Part shown: positions 16,763 to 25,739 of the stretch, in pieces
Layout: every line of letters starts with the position of its first letter
Numbering within the stretch: the first letter of the stretch is position 1
NCBI RefSeq assembly: GCF_019236475.1
Contig: NZ_JAFAIX010000004.1
Coordinates: forward strand, 742,312-806,311
Source: Chitinophaga sp.
Lineage (GTDB): Bacteria; Bacteroidota; Bacteroidia; Chitinophagales; Chitinophagaceae
Direction: 5' to 3'
Length of the DNA stretch: 64,000 bases
Program-made: the position numbers and the translations under genes
Notes under the pieces: generated by a model
What the model was told of the DNA's origin: nothing
Seen by the model: the letters and a program-made list of their open reading frames with translations, nothing else
Databases searched by the model: none

Positions 16763-18151
16763 TTATTGAGCAATGAGGTCTTCTATCTCAGCAGCGGTTT
16801 TGGCAAATGGGCGTCCTAATATACGACTACCATTGGCGGTCACGAGGAAGTTGTCTTCCAGGCGCACGCCACCGAAATTGTTGTAGGCGGCTAGTTTATC
16901 ATAACAGATAAAATCCTTATGGCGGCCTTCTGCCTGCCAAGCGGCTGTGAGTAAGGGATTGAAGTAAATCCCTGGTTCGATGGTCAGTACGAATCCCTCT
17001 TCCAATTCCCGTCCGAGGCGGAGCGACTTCAATCCAAATTCGGTACTCTTCTTCAGGACATCCGTATATCCCACGTATTCTTCACCCAGGCCCTCCATGT
17101 CATGAATATCTAGTCCAAGCATATGCCCCAGCCCACAAGGAAAGAAGAGTGCATGCGCACCTGCTGCTACCGCTTCTTGGGCGGACCCTTTCATCAAACC
17201 TAATGAGATAAGTCCCGTTGTGATTTGTTCACAGGCCAGTAGGTGTACGTCTTTGAACCGAATGCCAGGTCTTACCGCATCAGCAGCAGCTTGATAGGCA
17301 TTGTACACGATGTCATAAATTTCTCGCTGTGCAGTGGTAAATTTTTTATTAACGGGATGGGTACGGGTAAGGTCGCCGGCATAGCGCATGCTGTTTTCCG
17401 CGCCACAGTCGCAGAGAACTAATTGCCCGTCTTGGAAGGCCGTTTTATGCGGATGGTTATGGAGGAATTGTCCATTGGCCGTGAGTATAACGGGGAAGGA
17501 TATATTACCGCCGGCGCCAATGGCCACTGCTTGCAAACGGCCCGCGATCTCCGTTTCCGTGATACCGGCTGCTGCCAGTTCCATAGCTTTGAGCTGCATA
17601 TCTATGGTGGTATTAACAGCTATTTCAATCTGCGCTATTTCTTCAGCGGATTTAATGGCACGCTGGTTGACCACTGCTTTTATTAACGGAACGGATATAC
17701 GTTGAGGTACCAATGCTGCTGGAATATTCAGCCAGGTGGAGAGTTTGAGGGTATGTTCCGGTCTATAGGGCGGCAGATAATGGATATGACGCTGTTGCTG
17801 TGCGGCTTGTGCCAGGAAGTTATCGAGCTGCGAAAGGGGCCTTATATCTGAAATGCCTGCTTTTGCGGCATCTGAAGCTAACGAATCTACAGGGCCGGTC
17901 CACATGATCTCTTCAATAGTGGCTTCATTGCCGAACAAAATCTCCCGGTTGTTATTAATATCGATCAGGAAGGTCAGACCAGGCCTGTCAATTCCCGTAA
18001 AATACAGAAAGCTACTATCTTGTCGGAAGGGATAAATGTTATCCCGGTAGTTCATGCCACAGTCATCATTCCCAGGCAATAAAACGATCCCACTGCCCAT
18101 GTCCGATTGCAGTCTGTTTCTTCGATTGATATAAGTCTCTTTTGAAAACAC
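16763..18151 (-). CDS. pepP: Xaa-Pro aminopeptidase (M24B)
   Basis: A 462-residue cytosolic peptidase. The N-terminal aminopeptidase-P domain (GIVLLPGNDDCGMNYRDN, YPFRQDSSFLYFTGID) precedes the M24 pita-bread fold. All five metal ligands are visible in order: Asp in LVLCDCGAE, Asp in YAGDLTRTHP, His in GLGHMLGLDIHDMEG, Glu in TIEPGIYF and Glu in GVRLEDNF. It releases N-terminal residues that precede proline. It is followed 14 bases later by the DUF885 lipoprotein gene, likely an operon. The symbol is given by family similarity to E. coli PepP. Confidence 0.92.
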   Translation of the reverse strand: MFSKETYINRRNRLQSDMGSGIVLLPGNDDCGMNYRDNIYPFRQDSSFLYFTGIDRPGLTFLIDINNNREILFGNEATIEEIMWTGPVDSLASDAAKAGISDIRPLSQLDNFLAQAAQQQRHIHYLPPYRPEHTLKLSTWLNIPAALVPQRISVPLIKAVVNQRAIKSAEEIAQIEIAVNTTIDMQLKAMELAAAGITETEIAGRLQAVAIGAGGNISFPVILTANGQFLHNHPHKTAFQDGQLVLCDCGAENSMRYAGDLTRTHPVNKKFTTAQREIYDIVYNAYQAAADAVRPGIRFKDVHLLACEQITTGLISLGLMKGSAQEAVAAGAHALFFPCGLGHMLGLDIHDMEGLGEEYVGYTDVLKKSTEFGLKSLRLGRELEEGFVLTIEPGIYFNPLLTAAWQAEGRHKDFICYDKLAAYNNFGGVRLEDNFLVTANGSRILGRPFAKTAAEIEDLIAQ

Positions 18152-18270
18152 GCGATGGTGATTTAATAATTAGCAGATATTATCTGGCTAAAATAAGCAA
18201 CAAAGATGGACAATGAATCAACCGGTTAAAAAGTGTGAAGGGGTGGTTAAGAATTGTAAAGATGGGGCGA

Positions 18271-18325
18271 CAATAAACAACAAATGAATTGACGTCGCAG
18301 ACGTCAATTCATTTGTTGTTTATTG
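18271..18325. terminator. 26-bp perfect hairpin with GACGTC tip
   Basis: Left arm 18271-18296 and right arm 18300-18325 are perfectly complementary over 26 bp with a 3-base loop (GCA). The apex TGACGTCGCAGACGTCA is shared exactly with the hairpin at 29127-29181 and in shortened form with 43224-43262. It lies between two same-strand genes and may act as a terminator for the YceI gene region or as a repeat element. The stem is unusually long. Confidence 0.7.
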
Positions 18326-18371
18326 GATACAGCTTAATTTCTGCTTTTAGCATTAAGCACTGATATAGGCC

Positions 18372-18938
18372 TTAACCTTGCATTTCCTCCTCTTTTGTTA
18401 ACTGTACTTCAATATCGATCAACACATCATCACCCACCATCAAACCGCCAGCTTCCAGGGCTGCATTCCAGTTGAGGCCCCATTCTTTACGGTTGATCTT
18501 ACCTTCAATATTAAATACCGCCTTCTCATTGCCCCAAGGATCTTTTACAATACCGTTAAACTCTACGTACAATTTTACTCTTTTGGTAATACCCTTTATA
18601 GTAAGATCCCCATATAAGTAGTAGTCTGCCCCGTTATCTAATTTTTCATAAGTATTACCGCGGAAGGTGATCTCTTTAAATTGCTCAACATCAAAGAAAT
18701 CCGCGCTCTTCAAGTGTTCATCCCGTTTGCTTTGATTGGTATTAATGGAAGCAGGATTGATCCAGAAATCGATTTCGGCGGTCAGGAAATCGTAGCCGGT
18801 AGTATAGATGCTAGCGGCATATTCTGTAAAAGACCCTCTCACGTTGGTGAACATAAGGTGCTTTATTTTAAAGCCAATCTGGCTATGCATGGTATCAATG
18901 GCCCATTTTGTTTTGGTAAATACTTCTTGTGTTTGCAT
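18372..18938 (-). CDS. YceI-family lipid-binding protein
   Basis: A 188-residue YceI domain with no signal peptide visible, so this copy may be cytosolic. Family blocks are KWAIDTMHSQIGFKIKHLMF (the W.D..HS.v.F.v.H pattern), NVRGSFTEY, ASINTNQSKRDEHLKSADFF and YYLYGDLTIKGITKR. The eight-stranded beta barrel closes with FNIEGKINRKEWGLNWN. YceI proteins bind isoprenoid-type lipids, and in some bacteria they are induced by alkali or stress. It is 44 bases downstream of the amidohydrolase gene on the same strand, so the two may be co-transcribed. Confidence 0.9.
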   Translation of the reverse strand: MQTQEVFTKTKWAIDTMHSQIGFKIKHLMFTNVRGSFTEYAASIYTTGYDFLTAEIDFWINPASINTNQSKRDEHLKSADFFDVEQFKEITFRGNTYEKLDNGADYYLYGDLTIKGITKRVKLYVEFNGIVKDPWGNEKAVFNIEGKINRKEWGLNWNAALEAGGLMVGDDVLIDIEVQLTKEEEMQG

Positions 18939-18982
18939 GATGTTTTAATTTATGGAGTGAATGATTGTTGATAAATTTGAAC

Positions 18983-20782
18983 TTATTTGGAGTGGTAATA
19001 CCCACCGAAATATTTTATTGGCGACCAAGTCGGAATGATTGCTGGGAGCGTTGGAGCAAGGCTGCTGTATTGCTCTGTTCCAAATACCACTCTTCCGTCT
19101 ACCACCGTCAAGATGGAACGTATGTTTTTGATATCGTCTTCAGGTACCGTGAAATAATCTGCGTTGAGCAAGGCAAAATCTGCCAGGTTACCAGGAGCGA
19201 TTCTTCCTTTTTCATTTTCGTGATGCTCGAACCAAGCCGGACCTACGGTGTATAATTTCAGTGCTTCTTCCCGGGTTAAACGATTTTCCGTCGCCAATAC
19301 TTCCGAACCTGATACAGATTTGCCAGTCACCGTCCACGCAATGCCAATCCATGGATTATAAGAAGAGGCCCTGAAACCGTCTGTAGTCATAGCTAAGGGA
19401 ATACCGCTGTTTACCAGTCGACGCAGCAATGGCGTTTGTAAGGCTTTTTCTCGGCTGTAGGTCTTGATAAAAGCATCTCCATGTAGGGCCATTTTATCGT
19501 CCAAGGCAATACCACCTCCCAGTTTTTTTACGCGCTCAATATTTTCCGGGCTAATGGTTTCGGCATGTTCGATACTCCAACGCAGGCCATCAAAGGGAGT
19601 CTCTTGATTGATCTTTTCCAGCGCATCCAGGAAAGGGGTAATGTTTTCATTATAACTGATGTGCATCCGAAAAGGAATTCTACGCTTTACCAATTTGGCC
19701 ACATCTTCTTCGATGTACTGACGCATGGTATCCTTGTCGATGATATAAGCCGGTTTATCAAAATTTTCATGGTCATGTAATTCCGCCCTTAATACTTCGC
19801 CGGTGCCTTCATATTCATGGCCATGGAGCATGGTAGGGTGCAAATTTTCACCCGGACTGATAGGCGATTTTTTAGTGATAGCATTGATTTCTGCATCTAC
19901 GAACGAACTTCCTATGGCGAACTGCAAATCAATAAATGGGAAACGGATGTTCAGGCGATTGTCGCGGATCAATTCCTGTAAGGCTTCATGTCCTTCTGGA
20001 TAACCTATGGTGCCAGCGCCATCGATAACGGAAGTGATGCCAAATCGGTTCAGGTCATTGATCACATAAGTGAAGGAACTCACTTGTTCTTCAAAAGAAG
20101 GATGGGGTACCATTGCCTCCATGGCAATGAACGTGAAGGAATAACCATGTACCACCCCGGTATTATGGCCTTCTTTATCTTTCTCGAAGACTGTCCCCGG
20201 CGGCATAGGGAATTGTGAAGTCCCGACCCCCATCGCTTTCATCGCTAGCTCGTTTATAAAGGCCTGGTTATAGGCATATTGCACAATAAAAGGCCTATTG
20301 GGAACGGCTTTATTCAGCTCTTCCATAGTAGGGAACCGCTGTTCCTTGAATTGATAAGGAGACCAACCTCCAATCACTTTTACCCATTGGCCTTCTGGCG
20401 TCCTTTTCGCTTGCTCACGCAGCATATCCAGTGCCTCTTTGAGAGTAGGCACACCATCCCATCTTACGTTGTAATTATAATTTCGTTCATTCAGTACATG
20501 CACATGCGCATCACTCAGGCCAGGAATCAGGCGTTTGCCTGCTGCATCAATCAGTTTGGTGTGATTATCTTTCAGTGCAAGCATATCCGCATCATAGCCT
20601 ACGGCATAAATCCTTCCTCGTTTTACCGCGAGTGCAGAAGCCACTGGCTGCGCGGGATTTTGTGTAGTTATTTTCGCGTTATAGACGATCAGATCGGCGC
20701 CGATAGGGGATGCGACAGATTGGGCCTTTAACCCAATAATGGGCAATGTCGCCAGCATGAATAGGATTAGTTTTGTTTTCAT
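18983..20782 (-). CDS. Amidohydrolase family protein (YtcJ-like), exported
   Basis: A 599-residue metal-dependent hydrolase with a signal peptide (MKTKLILFMLATLPIIGLKA). The fold starts with GADLIVYNAKITTQ. GLSDAHVHVLNER contributes the first metal-binding HxH, SIEHAETIS a later histidine and LAMTTDGFRA the catalytic Asp. The end (LADFALLNADYF) is the returning beta domain typical of amidohydrolase_3/YtcJ proteins. The substrate is unknown; such enzymes deacylate or hydrolyse cyclic amides. Export to the periplasm is unusual but known in Bacteroidota. The upstream region is divergent with namZ. Confidence 0.87.
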   Translation of the reverse strand: MKTKLILFMLATLPIIGLKAQSVASPIGADLIVYNAKITTQNPAQPVASALAVKRGRIYAVGYDADMLALKDNHTKLIDAAGKRLIPGLSDAHVHVLNERNYNYNVRWDGVPTLKEALDMLREQAKRTPEGQWVKVIGGWSPYQFKEQRFPTMEELNKAVPNRPFIVQYAYNQAFINELAMKAMGVGTSQFPMPPGTVFEKDKEGHNTGVVHGYSFTFIAMEAMVPHPSFEEQVSSFTYVINDLNRFGITSVIDGAGTIGYPEGHEALQELIRDNRLNIRFPFIDLQFAIGSSFVDAEINAITKKSPISPGENLHPTMLHGHEYEGTGEVLRAELHDHENFDKPAYIIDKDTMRQYIEEDVAKLVKRRIPFRMHISYNENITPFLDALEKINQETPFDGLRWSIEHAETISPENIERVKKLGGGIALDDKMALHGDAFIKTYSREKALQTPLLRRLVNSGIPLAMTTDGFRASSYNPWIGIAWTVTGKSVSGSEVLATENRLTREEALKLYTVGPAWFEHHENEKGRIAPGNLADFALLNADYFTVPEDDIKNIRSILTVVDGRVVFGTEQYSSLAPTLPAIIPTWSPIKYFGGYYHSK

Positions 20783-21084
20783 AACATATTTTTGATTAAG
20801 ATTTTAATTAGGCGATAACCGCGTTGAAATTCTTAAGCAAAGATGCTATGATGGGGAGGCTGGAAACGATGATAAATAATACAAAAGCTTGTTGACATTT
20901 ATCAACAACAGGTTGGTTGGTAGACAGAGATAGTATAGTAGGAGGTTGATGAGCCCAGCGATAGAAATGCTATGTAGCATCGTTGCGTCGCACACTTCAA
21001 CGACATGGCTACTATCGTGTTTTCACGATAAAAAAAGTAAATTAGAGGAGTCAAATAGGCTATTGTAGTTAAATTACTTGATCA
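20783..21084. other. Divergent intergenic region with several small hairpins
   Basis: About 300 bases between divergent amidohydrolase and NamZ genes. It contains a 7-bp hairpin TTGTTGA/TCAACAA at 20889-20908, ATGCTATGTAGCAT near 20969, and TATCGTG/CACGATA at 21013-21030 followed by seven A's. These could be regulatory half-sites or leader RNA structure. No gene is seen. Confidence 0.4.
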
Positions 21085-22287
21085 ATGAATTCCATGCTGT
21101 CTGGTATTGATACTTTATTGGCGAATCCTCCTGATTGGAAAAATAGCAGGATTGGCTTAGTCACCAATCATGCTGCTTGCACCGTAGATTTCAAACCGGT
21201 TCGACAAGCATTATTGGCCGCTGGGTTTAAGATCACCAGGTTGTTTTCTCCAGAACATGGTTTGGATACGATTGGCGTGGATGGTGCAGAAATGCACGAT
21301 GGGATAGATCCATTGACCGGACTTCCCGTTACCAGCTTGTATGGGGGCAAGTTGGCCCCTGATGAAAAGGATCTGGCGGAACTCGATCTGATTTTATTTG
21401 ATATTCCGGATATCGGCTGCCGTTTCTACACTTATCTCTGGACAATGACCCATGTGATGGAAGCCTGTGCCCTTCATGGGAAGCATTTAGTCATTGCGGA
21501 TAGGCCCAATCCCTTATCTGGTAGACTAGATCTCGCAGAAGGTCCCATGCTGGATGAGCTACATACAAGTAGCTTTATCGGTAGATGGCGCATGCCGATT
21601 AGACACAGTTGCACTTTAGGAGAACTAGCATTATATTTCAAATCTACTAAGATCTTACCTGCCCATGCGGATGCCTTCAGATTGGAGGTAATACGCTGCC
21701 AGTATTGGCAGCGAACCATGTTCTACCCCGACTGGAAGTATTCTTTTGTGCCTACTTCTCCAGCCATACCCAGTTTTGAATCTGCATTATTATACCCAGG
21801 GCTAGGTTTACTAGAAGCCACCAATATCAGCGAAGGCCGTGGAACGGCCACTCCATTCCGCATTGCGGGAGCTCCTTGGATGGATGGCGCTCGTATCGCT
21901 ACAAGCCTCAATGCGCTACATCCCAATGGCGTCATTGCACGGCCCATTACTTTTAAACCGGCAGAAGGAAAATATGTTGGCGAGAAATGTAATGGGGTTA
22001 TGTTCCATGTGCAGGATCCAACTGTTTTCAGACCAGTGGCATATGGCTGGCTGCTAATCCGGCTTATTAAAAACCTCCATCCTAATTCCTTTGCATGGGC
22101 TGAGTATCCCACCTATGTAAATAATAGCGGCACTAGGCATCTCGATCTACTAACAGGATTAAATGATGCAGAGGCCTTGGTGGCTGGATCAGGTGATCAT
22201 AACATCGAAGATATCAGCCGTTATACAGCTCCCGGAGATTGGCAGGAGAGGGTAGCACCCTATCTATTATATCCATCAACTACATAA
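21085..22287 (+). CDS. NamZ-type exo-beta-N-acetylmuramidase (DUF1343, GH171)
   Basis: A 400-residue DUF1343 protein. Blocks are RIGLVTNHAACT, RLFSPEHGLDTIGVDG, DLILFDIPDIGCRFYTYLWT, LVIADRPNPLSGR, WKYSFVPTSPAIPSFESALL and TNISEGRGTATPFRIAGAPW. Bacillus subtilis NamZ removes terminal MurNAc from peptidoglycan fragments. The Glu in SPEHG and the ISEGRGT segment are characteristic of the family. No signal peptide is seen, unlike many secreted members, so this copy would act on imported muropeptides, or export is by another route. It is followed 18 bases later by a DUF3592 membrane gene. Confidence 0.88.
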   Translation: MNSMLSGIDTLLANPPDWKNSRIGLVTNHAACTVDFKPVRQALLAAGFKITRLFSPEHGLDTIGVDGAEMHDGIDPLTGLPVTSLYGGKLAPDEKDLAELDLILFDIPDIGCRFYTYLWTMTHVMEACALHGKHLVIADRPNPLSGRLDLAEGPMLDELHTSSFIGRWRMPIRHSCTLGELALYFKSTKILPAHADAFRLEVIRCQYWQRTMFYPDWKYSFVPTSPAIPSFESALLYPGLGLLEATNISEGRGTATPFRIAGAPWMDGARIATSLNALHPNGVIARPITFKPAEGKYVGEKCNGVMFHVQDPTVFRPVAYGWLLIRLIKNLHPNSFAWAEYPTYVNNSGTRHLDLLTGLNDAEALVAGSGDHNIEDISRYTAPGDWQERVAPYLLYPSTT

Positions 22288-22305
22288 TATCATTCAAATC
22301 ATCCT

Positions 22306-22716
22306 ATGCGGTATAGCCTATTTCTGATTACTGGTCTTATTTTATTGGCCGTTTCATTACAGCAATTGAAACAGTCCATTGCGTTCATCAATAGCAGTGA
22401 AAGAACTACTGGTATAGTTACTTCGCTGGAAGAAGATGATGGCGCCTATTCTCCAGTTTTTGCAGTGCAAACAAAAGGTGGTCAGATCATGTACCGTCAT
22501 GCCTATGCCACTAACCCTTCGGCCTGGCATATCGGGGAGGAAGCCAACTTTCTGTATGATCCTCAAAACCCTGGATCGCCGAGAATGGTGGGGTACTTCT
22601 GGATATTCAATTGGTCCATTGTTTTTATGGCCATCGCCATACCGTTGATAATTATTGGCGCCGGGTACTTTTTGTTTAATAAACTTTCAAGAAGGGCAAA
22701 CGAAAACTACGTTTAA
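22306..22716 (+). CDS. DUF3592 membrane protein
   Basis: A 136-residue protein with transmembrane helices at both ends (LFLITGLILLAVSLQQL and FMAIAIPLIIIGAGYFLF). The extracytoplasmic middle beta region (GIVTSLEEDDGAYSPVFAV, then NFLYDPQNPGSPRM) matches DUF3592: a G.V...... Y.P.F.F pattern followed by VLYDP.NP. The function is unknown. It lies 18 bases after namZ and is probably co-transcribed. A truncated paralogue follows at 22761. Confidence 0.82.
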   Translation: MRYSLFLITGLILLAVSLQQLKQSIAFINSSERTTGIVTSLEEDDGAYSPVFAVQTKGGQIMYRHAYATNPSAWHIGEEANFLYDPQNPGSPRMVGYFWIFNWSIVFMAIAIPLIIIGAGYFLFNKLSRRANENYV

Positions 22717-22760
22717 GCAAGAACGAAAATTAAAAGTAATTAGAATTTAAAGCGAACCCA

Positions 22761-23036
22761 ATGATCATATATCTCATTTTCTTAATCGTTGGCGGTTTGA
22801 TGTTAACCGCTGCTGTATTGAATTTGAAGAAGGAACTGGCATTACTAAAAGGAGGGGAGCGGGCGGTAGGTACTGTAGTAGAAATGGTGGAAAGAATAGA
22901 GGAGGATGGTCCGGTTTATTTTCCAGTTTTTGAGATCCCTAATTTTTGCTGCGTAATCCTATCTTTTATAGATAAACCCATCCTTCGATTCCATCCCAAT
23001 GAAAAATATTTCAAATCGAGGATGCAGGTGCGATAG
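22761..23036 (+). pseudogene. Truncated DUF3592 paralogue
   Basis: The first about 60 codons encode an N-terminal transmembrane helix (LIFLIVGGLMLTAAVL) and the beginning of a DUF3592 beta region (ERAVGTVVEMVE, then PVYFPVFE), parallel to the intact gene upstream. From about 22935 the similarity stops, and the frame runs to 23036 through the antisense of the convergent gene at 22959-23528. The second transmembrane helix and the YDP.NP segment are missing. The gene was truncated by a deletion or insertion that brought in the neighbouring gene, so it is likely non-functional. Confidence 0.75.
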
Positions 23037-23528
23037 CTTACTAAATTGCTGGATAGCGTAGGGGAGTACTTCCTGTTGCAGCGGGAAAATTTCATACCAG
23101 CATTTCCTTTGTGTATAAAACTCGAAACTCTTTGGCATAGAGGGGTTTTTCACACTGGCCATCTTGGGAAAAGCATATTTATCCGGCTCATCATAATTGC
23201 GCGATATGTTATTCATATCTGGTACACGGTCCCTTTTGGTGAGTTTCCCTTGTTCAAGTTTCATTTGGTAACGCTTATCCAAGGCGGAGAACAAATCCTT
23301 TCTATATTTTTCGCTGGTGTCAAAATCGTCAAAAGAGACAGTCGTTTCTAAGGAATAAATATCCGTAGCTATACAACAGGTATACAACTCGTTAGACGCG
23401 TGTCTCCCTATCTCCGCCAATCCAATGTCAATCACATTTTTCAATTCATTCACATAACCTGCTTTATCGAATTGTTGGAGGTAAGGAATGATTTCTTCTG
23501 GATATAAACGACCATTGAATAATTGCAT
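22959..23528 (-). CDS. Hypothetical protein, DUF4303-like layout (tentative)
   Basis: A 189-residue soluble protein that I do not firmly recognise. Segments such as NELYTCCIATDIYSLETTVS, where a strand ends in acidic residues after a helix, recall DUF4303-type immunity-associated proteins (..FYAF.LYTD..). That is weak evidence. It has no signal peptide or membrane segment and is rich in charged residues. It ends where the truncated DUF3592 gene begins to read through its antisense, so it arrived with, or was exposed by, the same rearrangement. Upstream at 23571-23580 is a copy of the GGAGACACGT motif. Confidence 0.5.
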   Translation of the reverse strand: MQLFNGRLYPEEIIPYLQQFDKAGYVNELKNVIDIGLAEIGRHASNELYTCCIATDIYSLETTVSFDDFDTSEKYRKDLFSALDKRYQMKLEQGKLTKRDRVPDMNNISRNYDEPDKYAFPKMASVKNPSMPKSFEFYTQRKCWYEIFPLQQEVLPYAIQQFSKLSHLHPRFEIFFIGMESKDGFIYKR

Positions 23529-23699
23529 CAGTCAGGATTTTGCAAATAAAAGATTTAGTTTTAATACCGAGGAGACACGTGTACTTTGCCTGGCACCTGT
23601 TACCAAAGATAGGAAAGAAATGAAGAAGGAATTCCGGTTCAATTATCTTTCATTCCTGAAAATAAACACATTGAACTTCCGTTTGACGATGACTGAGCT

Positions 23700-24206
23700 T
23701 TACGCGATCAAACACACGGAAGCCAATGGCAATTCCTCCAACTGCCCGTTTTCAGGTTGCCTAACGAATCCCTTGCTTTCAAATAGCGGAATCAAGGGGT
23801 TGTCAAGGAATTCAGTGATCCATATCCTTTCATATGGCTTACATACAGTAAGGCATTTTTCAAGTAAGGACGCTTTGATGGCTGGATCGGAATATTTATT
23901 GAGTACCCCGAAATCCACTATGCGAACCGCCCGTTTACCTTCAAGGGCCGCTGGCCTGTTCCCCTTGGAAGTGATACAAGCATATCCTGCGGGTTCATCA
24001 TCCACATAAACAATCAGCCACTGGTTGGAGATTTTATTCACTTCGCTAACGAGGGCTTGCTCATTAAAATGAATAGCGATATAGCTGTCTAATATTTTTT
24101 GATCGAGTAGCGTGGCGTATTTTTCTTTGGCCAATTCGTGTGTCAGCATCAAAAGCGCGTCCATTGCCTGTTTCGTAACTACCGTAAATTTCGTGATGAT
24201 GTTCAT
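23700..24206 (-). CDS. GNAT-family N-acetyltransferase
   Basis: A 168-residue protein with a GNAT-like outline. The N-terminal helices are followed by strand WLIVYVDDEPAGYACIT, basic loop residues (KGNRPAALEGKRAVRIVDFGVL) and the C-terminal strand-helix (RIWITEFLDNPLIPLFESKGF) typical of acetyl-CoA-binding proteins. The usual R/Q-x-x-G-x-G/A P-loop is poorly preserved, so activity is uncertain. Its promoter region holds two CTGTACTG boxes (24258-24289 on the complementary strand) that match those before dxs/mocR, so it is probably regulated by the MocR protein encoded next door. Confidence 0.65.
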   Translation of the reverse strand: MNIITKFTVVTKQAMDALLMLTHELAKEKYATLLDQKILDSYIAIHFNEQALVSEVNKISNQWLIVYVDDEPAGYACITSKGNRPAALEGKRAVRIVDFGVLNKYSDPAIKASLLEKCLTVCKPYERIWITEFLDNPLIPLFESKGFVRQPENGQLEELPLASVCLIA

Positions 24207-24257
24207 ATCCTATCGTAATTATAACAGCAAAACTATCACACTTCCTGGAAGGATACA

Positions 24258-24289
24258 CAGTACAGAATTTGAATAAATAAGCAGTACAG
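24258..24289 (-). promoter_or_regulatory. Pair of CTGTACTG boxes upstream of GNAT gene
   Basis: On the minus strand CTGTACTG occurs twice, with starts 24 bases apart (plus-strand CAGTACAG at 24258-24265 and 24282-24289). The region around them, including TTATTT and AATTCTGTA, closely matches the MocR/dxs intergenic region at 25702-25739. They lie 52-83 bases upstream of the GNAT start. They are likely operator direct repeats for the adjacent MocR regulator. Confidence 0.65.
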
Positions 24290-24292
24290 ATA

Positions 24293-25699
24293 TTAACGTG
24301 CCCGTTGTCCGGCCATTTTGATGGCCCCCATTCTTTTGGGAGAAAATTTATCGGCAAAGACAATTCTAAAATGTTTGTCGAAAGCGCCTGAGAACGAGAA
24401 AGTGTAACCAGGCGTGAATTTGACCCCAATTTTCTCACATTGATCATAGAAATGCGCCATATCAATATCATCTGGCATCTTCACCCAGATATTATAACCC
24501 CCTGTGGGTGTAAGGATAGACGTCTTCTCCGGAAAATGCGCAGCAATCAAATTGATGGCAATATGCGCATTCTTTGCCAACTGCATCCTGAATGCACGAA
24601 CATGTCGGTCATATTGGTTGCCGGCCAGCAAACGATTAACCGTCTCCTGGTATAGTGGCGAAACAGTACTCCCCAAGGCAAACTTGATCTGCTCCGCACG
24701 TTGCATAAATTTCCCCGCTGCCAGCCAACCTACGCGTATGCCTGGGGCAAGTGTTTTGGCATAAGAAGAGTAGGATAACACGAGGCCACTATCATCATAT
24801 CGTTTGATGATACTCGGCCGTTGTCCGTGAAAGTGCAAATCGCCAAAGATATCATTCTCAATCAGCGCCACATGATAGCGCTGTGCAACAGATAGTAGTG
24901 CTAACTTTTTCTCATCGGTCATTAAGCTCCCCGTGGGGTTATGGAAATTGGGCGTTACTATAACCGCTTTTATAGCATTAGTCCGGCACGCCTTTCTCAA
25001 GTAGTCCACATCAAATCCAGCGTATGGGTCCATCGGAATTTCGATCACCCTGAGCTGCAATACCCGTATCACTTCCAGTACAGAAAATACACAAGGACTC
25101 TCAACAGCTATCACATCGCCAGGATTACAGACGGAGGCTAACGCGATGTATAGCGCCTGTAAAGCACCATCCGTAATCAGCAGTTCCTCTGGATTGATAA
25201 TACTTTGATGAACAGCCGCTTTTTTTATGATGTTCTCCTTTAATTCCTTCGATCCATTGGAAGGATAATACCGTAGCAAGGCGGCGCCCTGCTCTCTGAT
25301 GACCTGCTGCATGGTGCGAAGTATTAATTTTTGAGGGACAAACAGATCGCCAGGAGCGGCCACATTGAATTCTGAGAATTTACGACCATCTTTCTGTGAG
25401 GTAATCAATCCAAGGTGATGCTTGAAAATAGGGTCCCTGGCTATCGGCCGGTGTTTGGCTTTCACTTGTTGTGGTGATAAATCCGGCCTGTTACTAACGT
25501 AATAACCTGATTTAGGCACAGACTCCACCAATCCACGGGCAACCAAGTACTCATATCCATGCTGTATAGTACTGATGCTGGTTTGATATTGCTCCTTCAA
25601 ATCACGAACAGAAGGTAATTTATGTCCAGGTTTGAATACACCTTCGCGGATGTTTTTTTCAATAGCATTCGTAAAGGCTTCAAATTTATAGACCTTCAT
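24293..25699 (-). CDS. MocR-type GntR/aminotransferase fusion regulator
   Basis: 468 residues. The N-terminal 70 form a GntR winged helix (LPSVRDLKEQYQTSISTIQHGYEYLVARGLV). The rest is a fold type I aminotransferase-like domain with ITDGALQALYIAL, TPNFHNPTGSLM and the PLP-lysine segment SYSSYAKTLAPGIRVGWL. MocR regulators sense PLP or amino-acid aldimines and bind direct repeats; PdxR and GabR are characterised examples. It is divergent from dxs, and the shared 78-base gap carries CTGTACTG repeats. Dxs makes DXP, a precursor of PLP as well as of isoprenoids and thiamin. Control of dxs by a PLP sensor would therefore make sense, but this is inference. Confidence 0.9.
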   Translation of the reverse strand: MKVYKFEAFTNAIEKNIREGVFKPGHKLPSVRDLKEQYQTSISTIQHGYEYLVARGLVESVPKSGYYVSNRPDLSPQQVKAKHRPIARDPIFKHHLGLITSQKDGRKFSEFNVAAPGDLFVPQKLILRTMQQVIREQGAALLRYYPSNGSKELKENIIKKAAVHQSIINPEELLITDGALQALYIALASVCNPGDVIAVESPCVFSVLEVIRVLQLRVIEIPMDPYAGFDVDYLRKACRTNAIKAVIVTPNFHNPTGSLMTDEKKLALLSVAQRYHVALIENDIFGDLHFHGQRPSIIKRYDDSGLVLSYSSYAKTLAPGIRVGWLAAGKFMQRAEQIKFALGSTVSPLYQETVNRLLAGNQYDRHVRAFRMQLAKNAHIAINLIAAHFPEKTSILTPTGGYNIWVKMPDDIDMAHFYDQCEKIGVKFTPGYTFSFSGAFDKHFRIVFADKFSPKRMGAIKMAGQRAR

Positions 25700-25701
25700 A
25701 T

Positions 25702-25739
25702 CTGTACTGGTTATTTGTGTGAATTCTGTATCTGTACTG
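25702..25739. promoter_or_regulatory. CTGTACTG boxes between mocR and dxs
   Basis: CTGTACTG at 25702-25709 and again at 25732-25739. A CTGTAT copy at 25726 keeps the 24-base spacing seen before the GNAT gene. The first box begins 2 bases upstream of the mocR start, which fits autoregulation and control of dxs by MocR. Confidence 0.65.
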
